From Flavobacteriales bacterium UBA6693 (GTDB lineage: Bacteria; Bacteroidota; Bacteroidia; Flavobacteriales; Weeksellaceae), in contig DKJL01000001.1 in assembly GCA_002454815.1 (NCBI GenBank), positions 135,259 through 199,258 on the forward strand: a DNA stretch of 64,000 nucleotides. The letters are read 5' to 3'. The notes under the pieces are model-generated. The model was not told the origin of the DNA. It was given only the letters and a program-made list of their open reading frames with translations, and searched no databases. This document shows positions 41,886 to 50,719 of the stretch, piece after piece. Made by a program: the position numbers and the translations under genes. Numbering within the stretch: position 1 is the first letter of the stretch; each line of letters opens with the position of its first letter.

Positions 41886-42653
41886 ATGAAGATTGCGACC
41901 TATAATGTTAACGGCATCAACAGCCGGCTGCCTGTCCTTCTGCGTTGGCTGGAAGAAACTGAGCCAGATATTGTTTGTCTGCAGGAACTCAAAGCGCCTC
42001 AGGAAAAATTTCCCTTAGAAGAAATAAAGGGTGCGGGTTATCACGCGGTTTGGGTCGGACAAAAAAGCTGGAACGGCGTCGCGATTTTATCTAAAACGGA
42101 TGCAAACGTTGTACGCACCAGTTTGCCCGGTGACGATTCCGACGAAGCCAGCCGTTATCTGGAAGCCGTTGTGAGCGATCTAACGGTGGTCTGTATTTAT
42201 CTGCCGAACGGAAACCCGGTTCCCGGAGAAAAATTCGACTACAAAATGAATTGGTTTCAGCGTCTGCAAGCGCAGGCAGAATTGCTGATCACTTCCGGAA
42301 AAAAGGTGATTATTGCAGGAGACTTTAATGTTATCCCCACAGATTTCGACGTCTACAAACCGGAAAAATACAAAAAAGATGCTTTATTTCTTCCGGAGGT
42401 TCGGGAAGCTTTTCATGAGTTGATCGGGCAGGGTTGGACGGACGCACTGCGCAATCTATATCCCGATAAAGTTATTTATACTTTTTACGATTACTTTCGT
42501 AAAGCCTTTGAACGCGATGCGGGAATGCGCATCGATCACTTTCTGCTTTCTCCCGAATTACTGCCGCAACTTTCTGCAGGCGGCGTCGATAAGGAAGTTC
42601 GCGGTTGGGAGAAATCGAGCGATCATGTGCCGACCTGGATTGAAATTAAATAA
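41886..42653 (+). CDS. xth: Exodeoxyribonuclease III
   Basis: The 255-residue endonuclease/exonuclease/phosphatase fold protein has MKIATYNVNGINSRLPVLL, VCLQELKAP, the VIIAGDFNVIPTDFDV motif with catalytic Asp-Asn, RIDHFLLS, and the terminal SDHVPTWIEI. It cuts at AP sites and removes blocked 3' ends in base excision repair. It is convergent with the Nei-like gene, which ends only 8 bases away with no hairpin between, so the two transcripts probably overlap. Confidence 0.95.
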   Translation: MKIATYNVNGINSRLPVLLRWLEETEPDIVCLQELKAPQEKFPLEEIKGAGYHAVWVGQKSWNGVAILSKTDANVVRTSLPGDDSDEASRYLEAVVSDLTVVCIYLPNGNPVPGEKFDYKMNWFQRLQAQAELLITSGKKVIIAGDFNVIPTDFDVYKPEKYKKDALFLPEVREAFHELIGQGWTDALRNLYPDKVIYTFYDYFRKAFERDAGMRIDHFLLSPELLPQLSAGGVDKEVRGWEKSSDHVPTWIEIK

Positions 42654-42661
42654 AAGGTGAC

Positions 42662-43381
42662 TTAATATTTTTTCTGAAGTTTCTCAACGACAAAGGATTT
42701 TCGCTTGATTTTTGGCGAAACAATTACTGAGATTTCTTCATTTTCAAATGTTTTCTTCTGATAAACTGCGCAGGATTGTTTCCACTGTTTTTCAGCGATC
42801 AGCTGCACCGATGCTTTAGAGAAGTTCTGAATATGTTGAAGAAGCTCGCTCACTTTTTTGGTCGGAATCTGTTTTACGATACTTTCTGGATGAATTTTCG
42901 CCAAGAACAAAACTTCATTTCTTATAATATTTCCCAAACCGGGAAAAACATTCTGATCCAGTAAGACGTCACCAATTTGTTTTTTTGGAAATTTTTCCAG
43001 CAAGAGTTTTCTCGTTTTCGAGAGTTGGTATTGTTCAGAGAAAACATTCAGTTCCTGATCAAAGGTTTCGTCGTTCGCGAATTTTTTAAGTTTCACAATA
43101 TAAAAATTAACGAAGTCTGAACCAAAAAATAAGGAGAACGAGGCGTTTACTTTTTTTGATTCGTTTACCAGAAATGAGCCGAATAAACCAAAATGTACAG
43201 TGATGGTAAAATCGTTGAATTTTAAAAGTAAATACTTACCGTAAGTGTCAATATTTTCTAAAGTTTTCCCCGAGATTTCTTCGGCAAACGGATTATTGTA
43301 CCCACCACTTTCTGTTACTTTTTTGTGTTCGAACTTCTGCAGCTTCTCTTTGAACACAACGATGGTCGGACCTTCCGGCAT
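42662..43381 (-). CDS. Fpg/Nei-family DNA glycosylase lacking zinc-finger cysteines
   Basis: The 239-residue protein starts MPEGPTIVVFKEKLQ, with the catalytic Pro2 and Glu3 of endonuclease VIII-like enzymes. It continues with the H2TH region QNVFPGLGNIIRNEVLFLAK and IHPESIV. The C-terminal finger keeps its shape (CAVYQKKTFENEEI, KIKRKSFVVEKLQKKY) but the positions of the second to fourth cysteines are Phe, Val and Leu, so it resembles a zincless finger; the basic KRKSF turn is kept. The ATG overlaps the stop codon of the topoisomerase gene by one base, showing translational coupling. Confidence 0.87.
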   Translation of the reverse strand: MPEGPTIVVFKEKLQKFEHKKVTESGGYNNPFAEEISGKTLENIDTYGKYLLLKFNDFTITVHFGLFGSFLVNESKKVNASFSLFFGSDFVNFYIVKLKKFANDETFDQELNVFSEQYQLSKTRKLLLEKFPKKQIGDVLLDQNVFPGLGNIIRNEVLFLAKIHPESIVKQIPTKKVSELLQHIQNFSKASVQLIAEKQWKQSCAVYQKKTFENEEISVIVSPKIKRKSFVVEKLQKKY

Positions 43382-44499
43382 TACGGTTTTTCGTTTTTTA
43401 AAATTTTCATCACAATTTTTTCTTCTGAAGTCAAGCCGGATTTTCCGTCGTCTTCTTCGATGTCATCCAATTCTTTCAGATAATCTGAAATAGAATCTGA
43501 TTCGTACAGATTAATGACAAGCGGGTGAATATAATATTTTCGGCAAACAGCGCTGGTATTTCCAAGTTCGCAGGCCACCATTTCTATGGCTCGTTTTATT
43601 TTGTCTTTAGTTTTCGTCGCCTGCTCCAAATTCTCATCATTCTCGATTTCTTTAAAAGCAATAAGCGCATTGACGGTGCCCGACCAGGTTCTGAAATCTT
43701 TGGCAGTAAAATCTTCACCGCTGATCTCCTTGATGTATTCGTTGACCATACCGCTGTCGATTGGATGCCGTTTTCCGTCGCTGTCGTAGAACTGAAATAA
43801 TTCTTTTCCCGGAATATCACGGCAGTTTTTCACCGCTTTTGCCAATTTGCGATTTTTCAGATCGATGTCATGGCGAACGCCTTTTTTTCCTTTAAATGAA
43901 AATTTTACCCGCTGACCGTCGATGTGGACGTGGCGATCTTTTAAGGTGGTTAGACCGAACGACCCGTACAGTTTTTCATAAACATTATTGCCAACGCGGA
44001 TGTTCGTGCGCTCCATCAAGCTTACGACAATGGCAAGCACTTTACGTTTGTCCAACTTACTTCTGGAAAGATCTTTTTCCAGCGCTAAGCGGATTCCGGG
44101 AAGTGCTTCACCAAACTGCAGCATTCGGTAAAATTTGGTATGGTTGCGCAGGGCGGTCCAAAGCGGATGGTAACGGTATTGTTTGCGTCCTTTCGCGTCG
44201 ATGCCGGTAGCCTGCAGATGGCCATCTTCCAATGGACAAATCCAGACGTCGGTCCAGGCAGGCGGAATTGCCAACGATTTGATTCGCTGCAATTCCTCCT
44301 TGTCTGTAACTTTTTCATCACCCAAATGATACGAAAAGTTTTTCCCCCGTTTGCGGCGGATAATACCTTCTGTTTCGCCATCATTCGTATAAGCGAGTTT
44401 TACCGCTTTCGCCGACTTCACCGGATCCTTCATGATCTTGACGATGCGTGAAGGTTTGATGCGCTGAATAATTTCGAGATTGGGTACGTCGGCACTCAT
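43381..44499 (-). CDS. DNA topoisomerase IB
   Basis: The 372-residue protein fits the bacterial poxvirus-like type IB enzymes. It has an N-terminal beta domain with WTDVWICPLEDGHLQATGID and the catalytic core with RYHPLWTALRNHTKFYRM, the active-site Arg region ERTNIRVGNNVYEKLYGSFG, KDFRTWSGTVNAL, and the nucleophilic tyrosine in VCRKYYIHP (322/323). It relaxes supercoils through a 3'-phosphotyrosine link. It is encoded between a small lipoprotein gene (3 bases upstream) and the Nei-like gene (1-base overlap), suggesting a repair/topology operon. Confidence 0.93.
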   Translation of the reverse strand: MSADVPNLEIIQRIKPSRIVKIMKDPVKSAKAVKLAYTNDGETEGIIRRKRGKNFSYHLGDEKVTDKEELQRIKSLAIPPAWTDVWICPLEDGHLQATGIDAKGRKQYRYHPLWTALRNHTKFYRMLQFGEALPGIRLALEKDLSRSKLDKRKVLAIVVSLMERTNIRVGNNVYEKLYGSFGLTTLKDRHVHIDGQRVKFSFKGKKGVRHDIDLKNRKLAKAVKNCRDIPGKELFQFYDSDGKRHPIDSGMVNEYIKEISGEDFTAKDFRTWSGTVNALIAFKEIENDENLEQATKTKDKIKRAIEMVACELGNTSAVCRKYYIHPLVINLYESDSISDYLKELDDIEEDDGKSGLTSEEKIVMKILKNEKP

Positions 44500-44502
44500 A
44501 AC

Positions 44503-44667
44503 TTATTTTCTACCACGGGAGAACAGCCAGATTATTACTGCGATTACGGCGCCAATGAGGAAGAATGCCCACCACATTCCGGCTTTAAAGATTGTGCCGA
44601 TAGCGTCGCATGAAGTCAGCGTCATCAATGCAAAGACGGCCAGGAAGAGAAATGTAAACTTTTTCAT
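44503..44667 (-). CDS. 54-residue lipoprotein with C-terminal membrane helix
   Basis: On the minus strand the ATG at 44665-44667 opens a 54-codon frame to a TAA at 44503-44505. It begins MKKFTFLFLAVFALMTLTSC, a lipoprotein signal with lipobox LTSC (Cys20). DAIGTIFKAGMWW, a hydrophobic helix (FFLIGAVIAVIIWLF) and a basic end SRGRK follow. It resembles tiny conserved flavobacterial lipoproteins, but their role is unknown. It ends 3 bases before the topoisomerase ATG and was probably overlooked because of its size. Confidence 0.8.
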   Translation of the reverse strand: MKKFTFLFLAVFALMTLTSCDAIGTIFKAGMWWAFFLIGAVIAVIIWLFSRGRK

Positions 44668-44702
44668 AATACTTATTTTTAATGTTTAATAGTTTCTTTT
44701 TT

Positions 44703-45140
44703 TTAAACCCGATGGTGATCAGGATTCCATGTCGTGATGGATTTTTTAATTTCGTCGCCGGAAATTTTTTCGTTCAGTGCACGCTTCAGTAAGGTTTTGA
44801 ACTCATCATCTTCTGCAAAACGCAGTGCCGCGATCTGGTCGAAAGAGAGCTTCTCAATAATTTTATCGCTTCTTTCGTTGAATAATTCGAAGTAACGCTG
44901 TCGGAATTCCAGGCGCAAAATCCGGTTCTGATTCCCCAGGGCATAATGTTGCCTCATCATAACTACCGCATAAAGCAGCAGGAAAATCACTAAAGAAAAA
45001 AGCCGCCACATGAGCTGATTTTCATTGTTGCTAAATCCGTTCCAAAGTCCGTAGATGAGTAGGACCAAAAGCACGGGCAGCAAAATAAAATGATGCGGAG
45101 CGTAAAATTTTCGATGGTTTTGGTAATTCTGTTTTTGCAT
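44703..45140 (-). CDS. DUF6526 family membrane protein
   Basis: The 145-residue protein has MQKQNYQNHRKFYAPHHFIL, then two transmembrane helices (about 17-33 and 46-62), and a cytoplasmic charged part with EFRQRYFELFNERSDKIIEK and LRFAEDDEFKTLLKRAL. This matches DUF6526, a conserved Bacteroidota membrane family of unknown role. It is upstream of the small lipoprotein gene on the same strand (35 bases), so it may head the lipoprotein - topIB - nei transcript. Confidence 0.82.
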   Translation of the reverse strand: MQKQNYQNHRKFYAPHHFILLPVLLVLLIYGLWNGFSNNENQLMWRLFSLVIFLLLYAVVMMRQHYALGNQNRILRLEFRQRYFELFNERSDKIIEKLSFDQIAALRFAEDDEFKTLLKRALNEKISGDEIKKSITTWNPDHHRV

Positions 45141-45209
45141 GACTTTGCACTATCAAATAATTAACCATACGAACGTAAACGCGGGAAATTATTTAATTAA
45201 ATAATATCA

Positions 45210-45245
45210 AAACAAAAAACACCGCAAGCCAAATGACTTGCGGTG
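45210..45245 (-). terminator. Terminator of the M28 peptidase gene
   Basis: CACCGCAAG (45220-45228) pairs perfectly with CTTGCGGTG (45237-45245) around an 8-base loop. On the minus strand it is followed by a T-rich run (45219-45210). Confidence 0.85.
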
Positions 45246-45269
45246 CAGTGTTTAAAGGATATCTTAAGT

Positions 45270-46820
45270 TTAATCCAAACCACCTTTTCTGGTCGGTTCA
45301 CGAAGTTCAGGCCATTTCATCGGCTCGCCGGTCCGCTCATCGATTGGCATTACAATACGTTCTGCCGAAGCTTTCTCGGGATCTTCACTCGCCATATAGG
45401 TAAGAATTGCGATCGTGGCAACATTGCTTTTCACATCATCAAAAACAATCTTATCATAGGTGTCGCGGTTGGTGTGCCAGGTGTAAGTACCGTAACTCCA
45501 GTTGAGTGAACTCAACATAAAAGCCGGAACGCCCGCTGCAACAAAAGATGCATGGTCGGATCCACCGCCGCCCGGATATCCCGGGAATGAAGTTTCAATA
45601 TCTTTTGTCAGTTCACGGGGTACAGCACGCAACCATCTTCCAAGATAATTGTACGAATTCACGAAGCCCTGACCGCTGATGTTTGCGATGCGTCCGGTTC
45701 CGTTATCTTGATTGAAAACCGCCTGTACGTTCGGCATTTTGTCTTTATGCATGGAAACAAAACCGCGCGAACCGTTCAGCCCCTGTTCTTCGCTGCCCCA
45801 AAGACCAACGATGATGGTACGTTTCGGATTCGGATAATATTTTTTCAGGATACGCGCTACTTCCATCATGGTGATGGTGCCCGTACCGTTGTCTGTGGCG
45901 CCCGTACCGCCATCCCAGGAATCCAGGTGAGCGGAAAGGATAACGTATTCATTCGGTTTCTCAGAGCCACGAATTTCCGCAACGGTGTTAAAGGTTGGCG
46001 CAGTACCGCGGTCTTTTGAGTTTGCAACGATTTTTACTTTCGGTGTGGTGCCGTGCTGAATCATACGGTACAGCTGACCGTAATCTTCCAAGGCAATATC
46101 AAATACAGGTGCTTTCTTAGTTCCGGCCGAGAAAATTTTATTTACACCAAAACCGCGGGACCAATAAGACGATAATATTCCGGCAGCGCCGGCCTGCTCA
46201 AGCTTTGTATTTAATGAACGGGAATTTTCTCCCGCTGCAGTCAGTGATTTTCTCCACTCTTCACCCGCAGTTTGCGCTTCTTTCTTCATTTTTTCGAATG
46301 ATTCCGGCGTTGCAAATTCTTTCCAGTTATACTCCGGCCGGCCGGTAGGCTGGTATTGCGAAACCATTACCAGTTTGCCTTTTACCGTGGGCAGCCAGGC
46401 AGCAAATTCTTCTTTGTTTTTAAAAAGTGGCATCATTACCACCTCTGCGGTAATGCCTTTTGCCGGTGTGGCTGGGCTCCACGCGAGCTGCGTTCCTTCA
46501 ATCGACTTTACGTATGGATGAATCATTTCCACGGAAGAAGTGCCGCGTTCCCAGGCTTTCCATTCTCCCCATTGTTCATTTTTCGCAGGGATTCCCCAAC
46601 CCTGAAAGCGTTTCACTGCCCAGTCGTGTGCCTGCTGCATTTTTGGTGTTCCCACCAATCTTGGCCCGATGCCATCCATCAGTTCGTAAGCCAGTGTCTC
46701 CAGCTGTGAATTTTTGTACGTTTCGTCCATGATCGACTGTACCATTTGGTCTTTTGTCTGTGCATTCAGCGTGATTGCAAAAACGGTCGAGACCATAAAA
46801 ACCTTAGCGTAATTCTTCAT
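45270..46820 (-). CDS. Exported M28 family metallopeptidase
   Basis: The 516-residue protein has a signal peptide (MKNYAKVFMVSTVFAITLNAQ). A PA-type insert lies at about 125-265, and the co-catalytic zinc site follows: SAHLDSWDGGTGATDNGTGT (His, Asp), then LWGSEEQGLNGSRGF (Glu pair), GGGSDHASFVAAGVPAFM and TWHTNRDTYDKI (His). It resembles carboxypeptidase Q-like enzymes that hydrolyse peptides outside the cytoplasm. It is monocistronic and divergent from the YvlD-like gene. Confidence 0.9.
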   Translation of the reverse strand: MKNYAKVFMVSTVFAITLNAQTKDQMVQSIMDETYKNSQLETLAYELMDGIGPRLVGTPKMQQAHDWAVKRFQGWGIPAKNEQWGEWKAWERGTSSVEMIHPYVKSIEGTQLAWSPATPAKGITAEVVMMPLFKNKEEFAAWLPTVKGKLVMVSQYQPTGRPEYNWKEFATPESFEKMKKEAQTAGEEWRKSLTAAGENSRSLNTKLEQAGAAGILSSYWSRGFGVNKIFSAGTKKAPVFDIALEDYGQLYRMIQHGTTPKVKIVANSKDRGTAPTFNTVAEIRGSEKPNEYVILSAHLDSWDGGTGATDNGTGTITMMEVARILKKYYPNPKRTIIVGLWGSEEQGLNGSRGFVSMHKDKMPNVQAVFNQDNGTGRIANISGQGFVNSYNYLGRWLRAVPRELTKDIETSFPGYPGGGGSDHASFVAAGVPAFMLSSLNWSYGTYTWHTNRDTYDKIVFDDVKSNVATIAILTYMASEDPEKASAERIVMPIDERTGEPMKWPELREPTRKGGLD

Positions 46821-46942
46821 TGAATATAAATTTGGCGATGAAGATAATAATTTAACCCGAAAAAAGCATGAAATATGAAGTTAAAAGACAGTCTGTACAA
46901 TGAACCGGGTTCCCAAATAATTGTTATTTTTATAAAAAAAAT

Positions 46943-47290
46943 ATGATGCGTTTAATTATGAATTTGCTGGTGACTGCAATCGTCGCCTTTTTCCTGACCA
47001 AGATCTTATCCGGGGTTCACGTTGACTCTTTCGCTACTGCACTTATATTTGCACTGGTTTTGGGCATTTTAAATCTTATCGTCACACCAATTCTGAAAAT
47101 TCTTGGGCTGCCGTTAACGATTATTACCCTCGGTCTTTTCTCGCTGGTCATTAATGCGCTGGTGGTGCTTCTTGCGGCAAATTTCGTCGGTGGTATGACA
47201 ATCGACGGATTCGGGTGGGCCTTTGTTTTCAGCATTGCTCTCTCTTTTATAACGTCGTTGGTCGGCTCGGTGGTTTCTCCAAGTTCGTAA
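46943..47290 (+). CDS. YvlD/phage-holin-4-superfamily membrane protein
   Basis: The 115-residue protein consists of four hydrophobic segments, with the family motif LGILNLIVTPILKILGLPLT followed by ITLGLFSLVINALVV. Despite its Pfam name it is a common chromosomal membrane protein (YvlD type) and is not evidence for a prophage. The start could be either of two adjacent ATG codons (46943 or 46946). The role is unknown, possibly membrane stress. Confidence 0.87.
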   Translation: MMRLIMNLLVTAIVAFFLTKILSGVHVDSFATALIFALVLGILNLIVTPILKILGLPLTIITLGLFSLVINALVVLLAANFVGGMTIDGFGWAFVFSIALSFITSLVGSVVSPSS

Positions 47291-47331
47291 GATCGTATTT
47301 TCTTAGAGCCGCACTTCTTGGCTTTTACTTT

Positions 47332-47339
47332 TATATTTG
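47332..47339 (+). promoter_or_regulatory. -7 box of the S9 peptidase gene
   Basis: TATATTTG is a full TAnnTTTG match ending 23 bases before the ATG at 47363. Confidence 0.5.
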
Positions 47340-47362
47340 AAATAAAATAAAATTCACTTTAA

Positions 47363-49360
47363 ATGAAATTAAAACACACTCTCGTCGCTGTGGTAGCGCC
47401 CATTCTTATGAATGCACAGAATGTTATGACGCCGGAGTTGCTCTGGACACTGAATCGTATCGGCGTGTCGGCTGTTTCGCCAGATCAAAATTCGTTAATT
47501 TATACCGTTTCAAAAACGGATCTGAAAACAGAGAAAAGTAATAAAGACGCGTACTTCTTTAATATTAATAAAGGACAGGCCGCTGTAATGGACCTTGGCA
47601 AAAAAAGCCTGGTGCAGTGGGATAAAAATGGCCTTTACGCTCAGGAAGGAGAAAAACTGTACCGCTCTCAGGATGCCGGAAAAACCTGGGCAGAATTTTA
47701 TCTCATCGGTGATGCAGATAATATCGTTATCTCACCGGACGGGCGCAAAGTGGCCTTCAGCAAGCAGGTGTTGGTCGAGAAAGTGATGGGAAAAGATAAA
47801 TATGATGACGTGCCTAACACCACGGCGCAAATCTACACTGACTTAAATCATCGCCACTGGGATTATTTTAATGAAGGAAAATACAACCACGTGTTCGTCG
47901 TGGACGTTTCTGGCGACATTACCTCCGCAAAAGATTTGCTGGACGGAAAGCCATGGGACTCGCCGCAGCGACCTTTTGGCGGAGGCGAAGATTTTGTGTG
48001 GAGCCCAGATTCAAGTGAGCTGCTGTACGTGACCAAAGCGCTAAGCGGACTTAAATATGCCACTTCTACCAACACCGATATATTCGCTTATAACGTTAAT
48101 ACGGGCGCTACGCGGAATCTTACCGCCGACAACAAAGGCTACGATATGTCGCCGGCTTTCTCCCCAGACGGGAAATTTCTTTTGTGGACGTCAATGGCAC
48201 GGGACGGCTACGAAGCCGACAAGAATGATATCAAAATAATGGACTGGAAATCAGGCGCGGTGCGAAATCTCACTCAACCATGGGACGAAACGGTTTCAGG
48301 ATCAATTTTTTGGGCAAAGAATTCTAAAAATATCTATTTCACGGCAGCGTATCGCGGAACGAAACAACTTTTTTCTGTGGATGTGAAAAAGGGTAAAATA
48401 CAGCAACTCACGCACGGAGACTTTGATGTGAACGATATTTATGCGGACAACGAAAAAACACTTTTGGTCTCGCGCACGGACATGAACCATAATGCCGACT
48501 TGTTTTCAGTCAATCTGAAAAACGGTAAAATGGACCAGGTTACCAAAGTCAACGCCGAAAATTATTCCCTCATAACACCTTCCCGCACCGAGTTGAAAAT
48601 GGTGAAGACGACCGACGGAAAGGAGATGGGTGTTTGGTTTATCTATCCGCCAAACTTCGATGCAACCAAAAAATATCCTACTTTGCTTTATTGTCAGGGA
48701 GGTCCGCAGTCCGCATTGACGCAAACTTTCAGCACGCGTTGGAACTTTGCGCTTATGGCGGCCAATGATTATATTATTGTGGCACCGAACCGCCGCGGAA
48801 TGCCGGGGTGGGGAACGAAGTGGAATGAAGATATTTCCGGCGATTGGGGCGGACAGGTGATGAAGGATTATCTTTCTGCAACTGATTATGCACGTACCTT
48901 GCCTTATGTGGACACCGACCGGATGGGCGCAGTAGGAGCAAGCTTCGGGGGATATAGCGTCTTTATGTTAGCCGGAATTCACGAAAACCGATTCAAAACA
49001 TTTATTGCACACGACGGTTTATTTGATATGAAATCCTGGTATCTCACCACCGAAGAGCTTTTCTTTGCGAACTGGGATTTGGGCGGTTCTCCGTACGATA
49101 AGCCTACACCAAGATCATACACCGATTTCAATCCCTCCAATTATGTGGATAAATGGAACACGCCCATCATGATTGTGCAGGGTGGTATCGATTACCGTGT
49201 ACCTTACGAGCAAGGGCAGGAAGCTTTCCAGGCGGCGCAGCTGAAAGGAATAAAATCTAAATTTCTCTACTTTCCGAACGAAAATCATTGGGTGCTGCAT
49301 CCGCAGAACGCCCTCGTTTGGCAACGCGAATTTTTCGGGTGGCTGAAAGAAACGCTTTAA
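47363..49360 (+). CDS. Exported S9 family dipeptidyl-peptidase
   Basis: The 665-residue protein has a signal peptide (MKLKHTLVAVVAPILMNAQ) and an N-terminal beta-propeller of WD40/PD40-like repeats (for example SPDGRKVAFSKQ, SPDGKFLLWTSMARDGYE). The C-terminal alpha/beta-hydrolase has the catalytic Ser in GAVGASFGGYSVFMLAG, an Asp in IVQGGIDYRVPYEQG, and His in FPNENHWVLHP. It cleaves short peptides from N-termini, resembling flavobacterial dipeptidyl-peptidases of the DPP5/acylaminoacyl type. It is monocistronic. Confidence 0.92.
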   Translation: MKLKHTLVAVVAPILMNAQNVMTPELLWTLNRIGVSAVSPDQNSLIYTVSKTDLKTEKSNKDAYFFNINKGQAAVMDLGKKSLVQWDKNGLYAQEGEKLYRSQDAGKTWAEFYLIGDADNIVISPDGRKVAFSKQVLVEKVMGKDKYDDVPNTTAQIYTDLNHRHWDYFNEGKYNHVFVVDVSGDITSAKDLLDGKPWDSPQRPFGGGEDFVWSPDSSELLYVTKALSGLKYATSTNTDIFAYNVNTGATRNLTADNKGYDMSPAFSPDGKFLLWTSMARDGYEADKNDIKIMDWKSGAVRNLTQPWDETVSGSIFWAKNSKNIYFTAAYRGTKQLFSVDVKKGKIQQLTHGDFDVNDIYADNEKTLLVSRTDMNHNADLFSVNLKNGKMDQVTKVNAENYSLITPSRTELKMVKTTDGKEMGVWFIYPPNFDATKKYPTLLYCQGGPQSALTQTFSTRWNFALMAANDYIIVAPNRRGMPGWGTKWNEDISGDWGGQVMKDYLSATDYARTLPYVDTDRMGAVGASFGGYSVFMLAGIHENRFKTFIAHDGLFDMKSWYLTTEELFFANWDLGGSPYDKPTPRSYTDFNPSNYVDKWNTPIMIVQGGIDYRVPYEQGQEAFQAAQLKGIKSKFLYFPNENHWVLHPQNALVWQREFFGWLKETL

Positions 49361-49366
49361 TAACTC

Positions 49367-49394
49367 AATCCGGATTCGTCCGGATTTTTTTATT
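49367..49394 (+). terminator. Terminator of the S9 peptidase gene
   Basis: AATCCGGA (49367-49374) and TCCGGATT (49379-49386) form a perfect stem with a TTCG loop, followed by T residues. Confidence 0.9.
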
Positions 49395-49564
49395 TTTAAA
49401 TTTAAACTTTTGGAAATATTTAAGCTCGCCTGAAAGGTTTTGCTGCCGCAAAAGTTTTGTTGTAATTACATTTTTAATATTAACCAAGATGTAGTTTTAT
49501 TTAATTTAAAAAATTACTAAAAAAGGCCCTGATTTTTGTTCGATAGAACACTGAAAAGACTGCA

Positions 49565-49596
49565 CTTGACAAGCGCCTTCAAATATCGTATATTTG
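49565..49596 (+). promoter_or_regulatory. Promoter of queA
   Basis: CTTG (49565-49568) and TATATTTG (49589-49596) are separated by 20 bases, a good fit to the Bacteroidota -33/-7 pair. The predicted transcript would begin around 49601. Confidence 0.65.
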
Positions 49597-49600
49597 CAGA

Positions 49601-49621
49601 CCGAAAATGCTCGATTTTCGG
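49601..49621 (+). promoter_or_regulatory. Hairpin at the predicted 5' end of the queA transcript
   Basis: CCGAAAAT (49601-49608) pairs perfectly with ATTTTCGG (49614-49621) around GCTCG. It lies right where transcription should begin and 31 bases before the start codon. It could stabilise the messenger or be a protein-binding site. Confidence 0.5.
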
Positions 49622-49652
49622 CTAACTTTTTTTAAACCGTAATTTGAGAAAA

Positions 49653-50702
49653 ATGAAAACCTCCGATTTTAATTTTGATCTGCCAGATGAGCTACTGGCA
49701 GAACATCCTGCTGAGCACCGCGATGATGCAAAACTTATGGTTTTGAATCGCGAGAAGCAGACAATCGAGCACAAGCAGTTCAAAGATGTGGTGGATTACT
49801 TTGATGAAAAAGATCTTTTCATCTTTAACAATACCAAAGTATTCCCAGCGAGATTGTATGGCAACAAAGAAAAAACCGGAGCAAAAATTGAAGTTTTCCT
49901 TTTACGCGAACTCGATAAAGAGACGCGCGTATGGGATGTGTTGGTTGATCCTGCACGTAAAATAAGGATCGGAAACAAGTTATTCTTCACGGAAGATGAA
50001 GGGTTGGTTGCAGAAGTAATCGACAATACAACTTCCCGTGGTCGCACACTGCGATTTCTCTATGATGGCTCTTATGAGGAATTCCGTGCGAAATTGAAAG
50101 AACTCGGTGAAACACCATTACCGAAGTATATTAAGCGCGAGGTGGAAACGGAGGATGCCGAGCGCTATCAAACAATTTACGCAAAACATGAAGGTGCCGT
50201 AGCAGCACCCACTGCAGGTCTGCACTTCTCAAGACATTTGATGAAGCGCCTGGAGATTAAAGGAATCGACTTCGCGGAGATTACGCTTCACGTTGGGTTG
50301 GGAACATTTAATCCGATCGAGGTAGAGGATCTTTCCAAACACAAAATGGAGTCTGAGGAGGCGATCATCACGCAGGAAAATGCGGATATTATCAACAAAG
50401 CAGTGGAAGAGCAGCGACGCGTTTGCGCCGTAGGGACGACCACTATGCGAACACTGGAAACCTCGGTTTCGTCCAACAAAAAAATTGGACCTTACCATGG
50501 CTGGACCAATAAATTTATTTTTCCGCCACACGATTTCGGTGTTGCCAACTGTATGATCACCAATTTCCACACGCCCAAATCAACATTGATGATGATGGTG
50601 GCAGCGTTTGCGGGTAAGGACTTTCTGATGGAAGCCTATGAGGAGGCCATTAAACATAAGTACAAATTTTACTCGTACGGCGATGCGATGCTGATTATTT
50701 AA
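49653..50702 (+). CDS. queA: tRNA preQ1(34) S-adenosylmethionine ribosyltransferase-isomerase
   Basis: The ATG at 49653 (MKTSDFNFDLPDELLAEHPA) gives 349 residues; a TTG three codons upstream is less likely. Typical motifs are FDLPDELLAEHPAEHRDDAK, FIFNNTKVFPARLYG, AVAAPTAGLHFS and VCAVGTTTMRTLETSVS. The enzyme transfers the ribose of SAM to preQ1 in tRNA during queuosine synthesis. rlmN follows 66 bases later with a stem-loop between. Confidence 0.95.
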   Translation: MKTSDFNFDLPDELLAEHPAEHRDDAKLMVLNREKQTIEHKQFKDVVDYFDEKDLFIFNNTKVFPARLYGNKEKTGAKIEVFLLRELDKETRVWDVLVDPARKIRIGNKLFFTEDEGLVAEVIDNTTSRGRTLRFLYDGSYEEFRAKLKELGETPLPKYIKREVETEDAERYQTIYAKHEGAVAAPTAGLHFSRHLMKRLEIKGIDFAEITLHVGLGTFNPIEVEDLSKHKMESEEAIITQENADIINKAVEEQRRVCAVGTTTMRTLETSVSSNKKIGPYHGWTNKFIFPPHDFGVANCMITNFHTPKSTLMMMVAAFAGKDFLMEAYEEAIKHKYKFYSYGDAMLII

Positions 50703-50719
50703 TTTTTTAATTGTAAAAA

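Noticed and set aside
46943..47290. Prophage hint from a phage-holin-superfamily protein
   Set aside because: The YvlD-type member is a widespread chromosomal membrane protein; no other phage genes are nearby.
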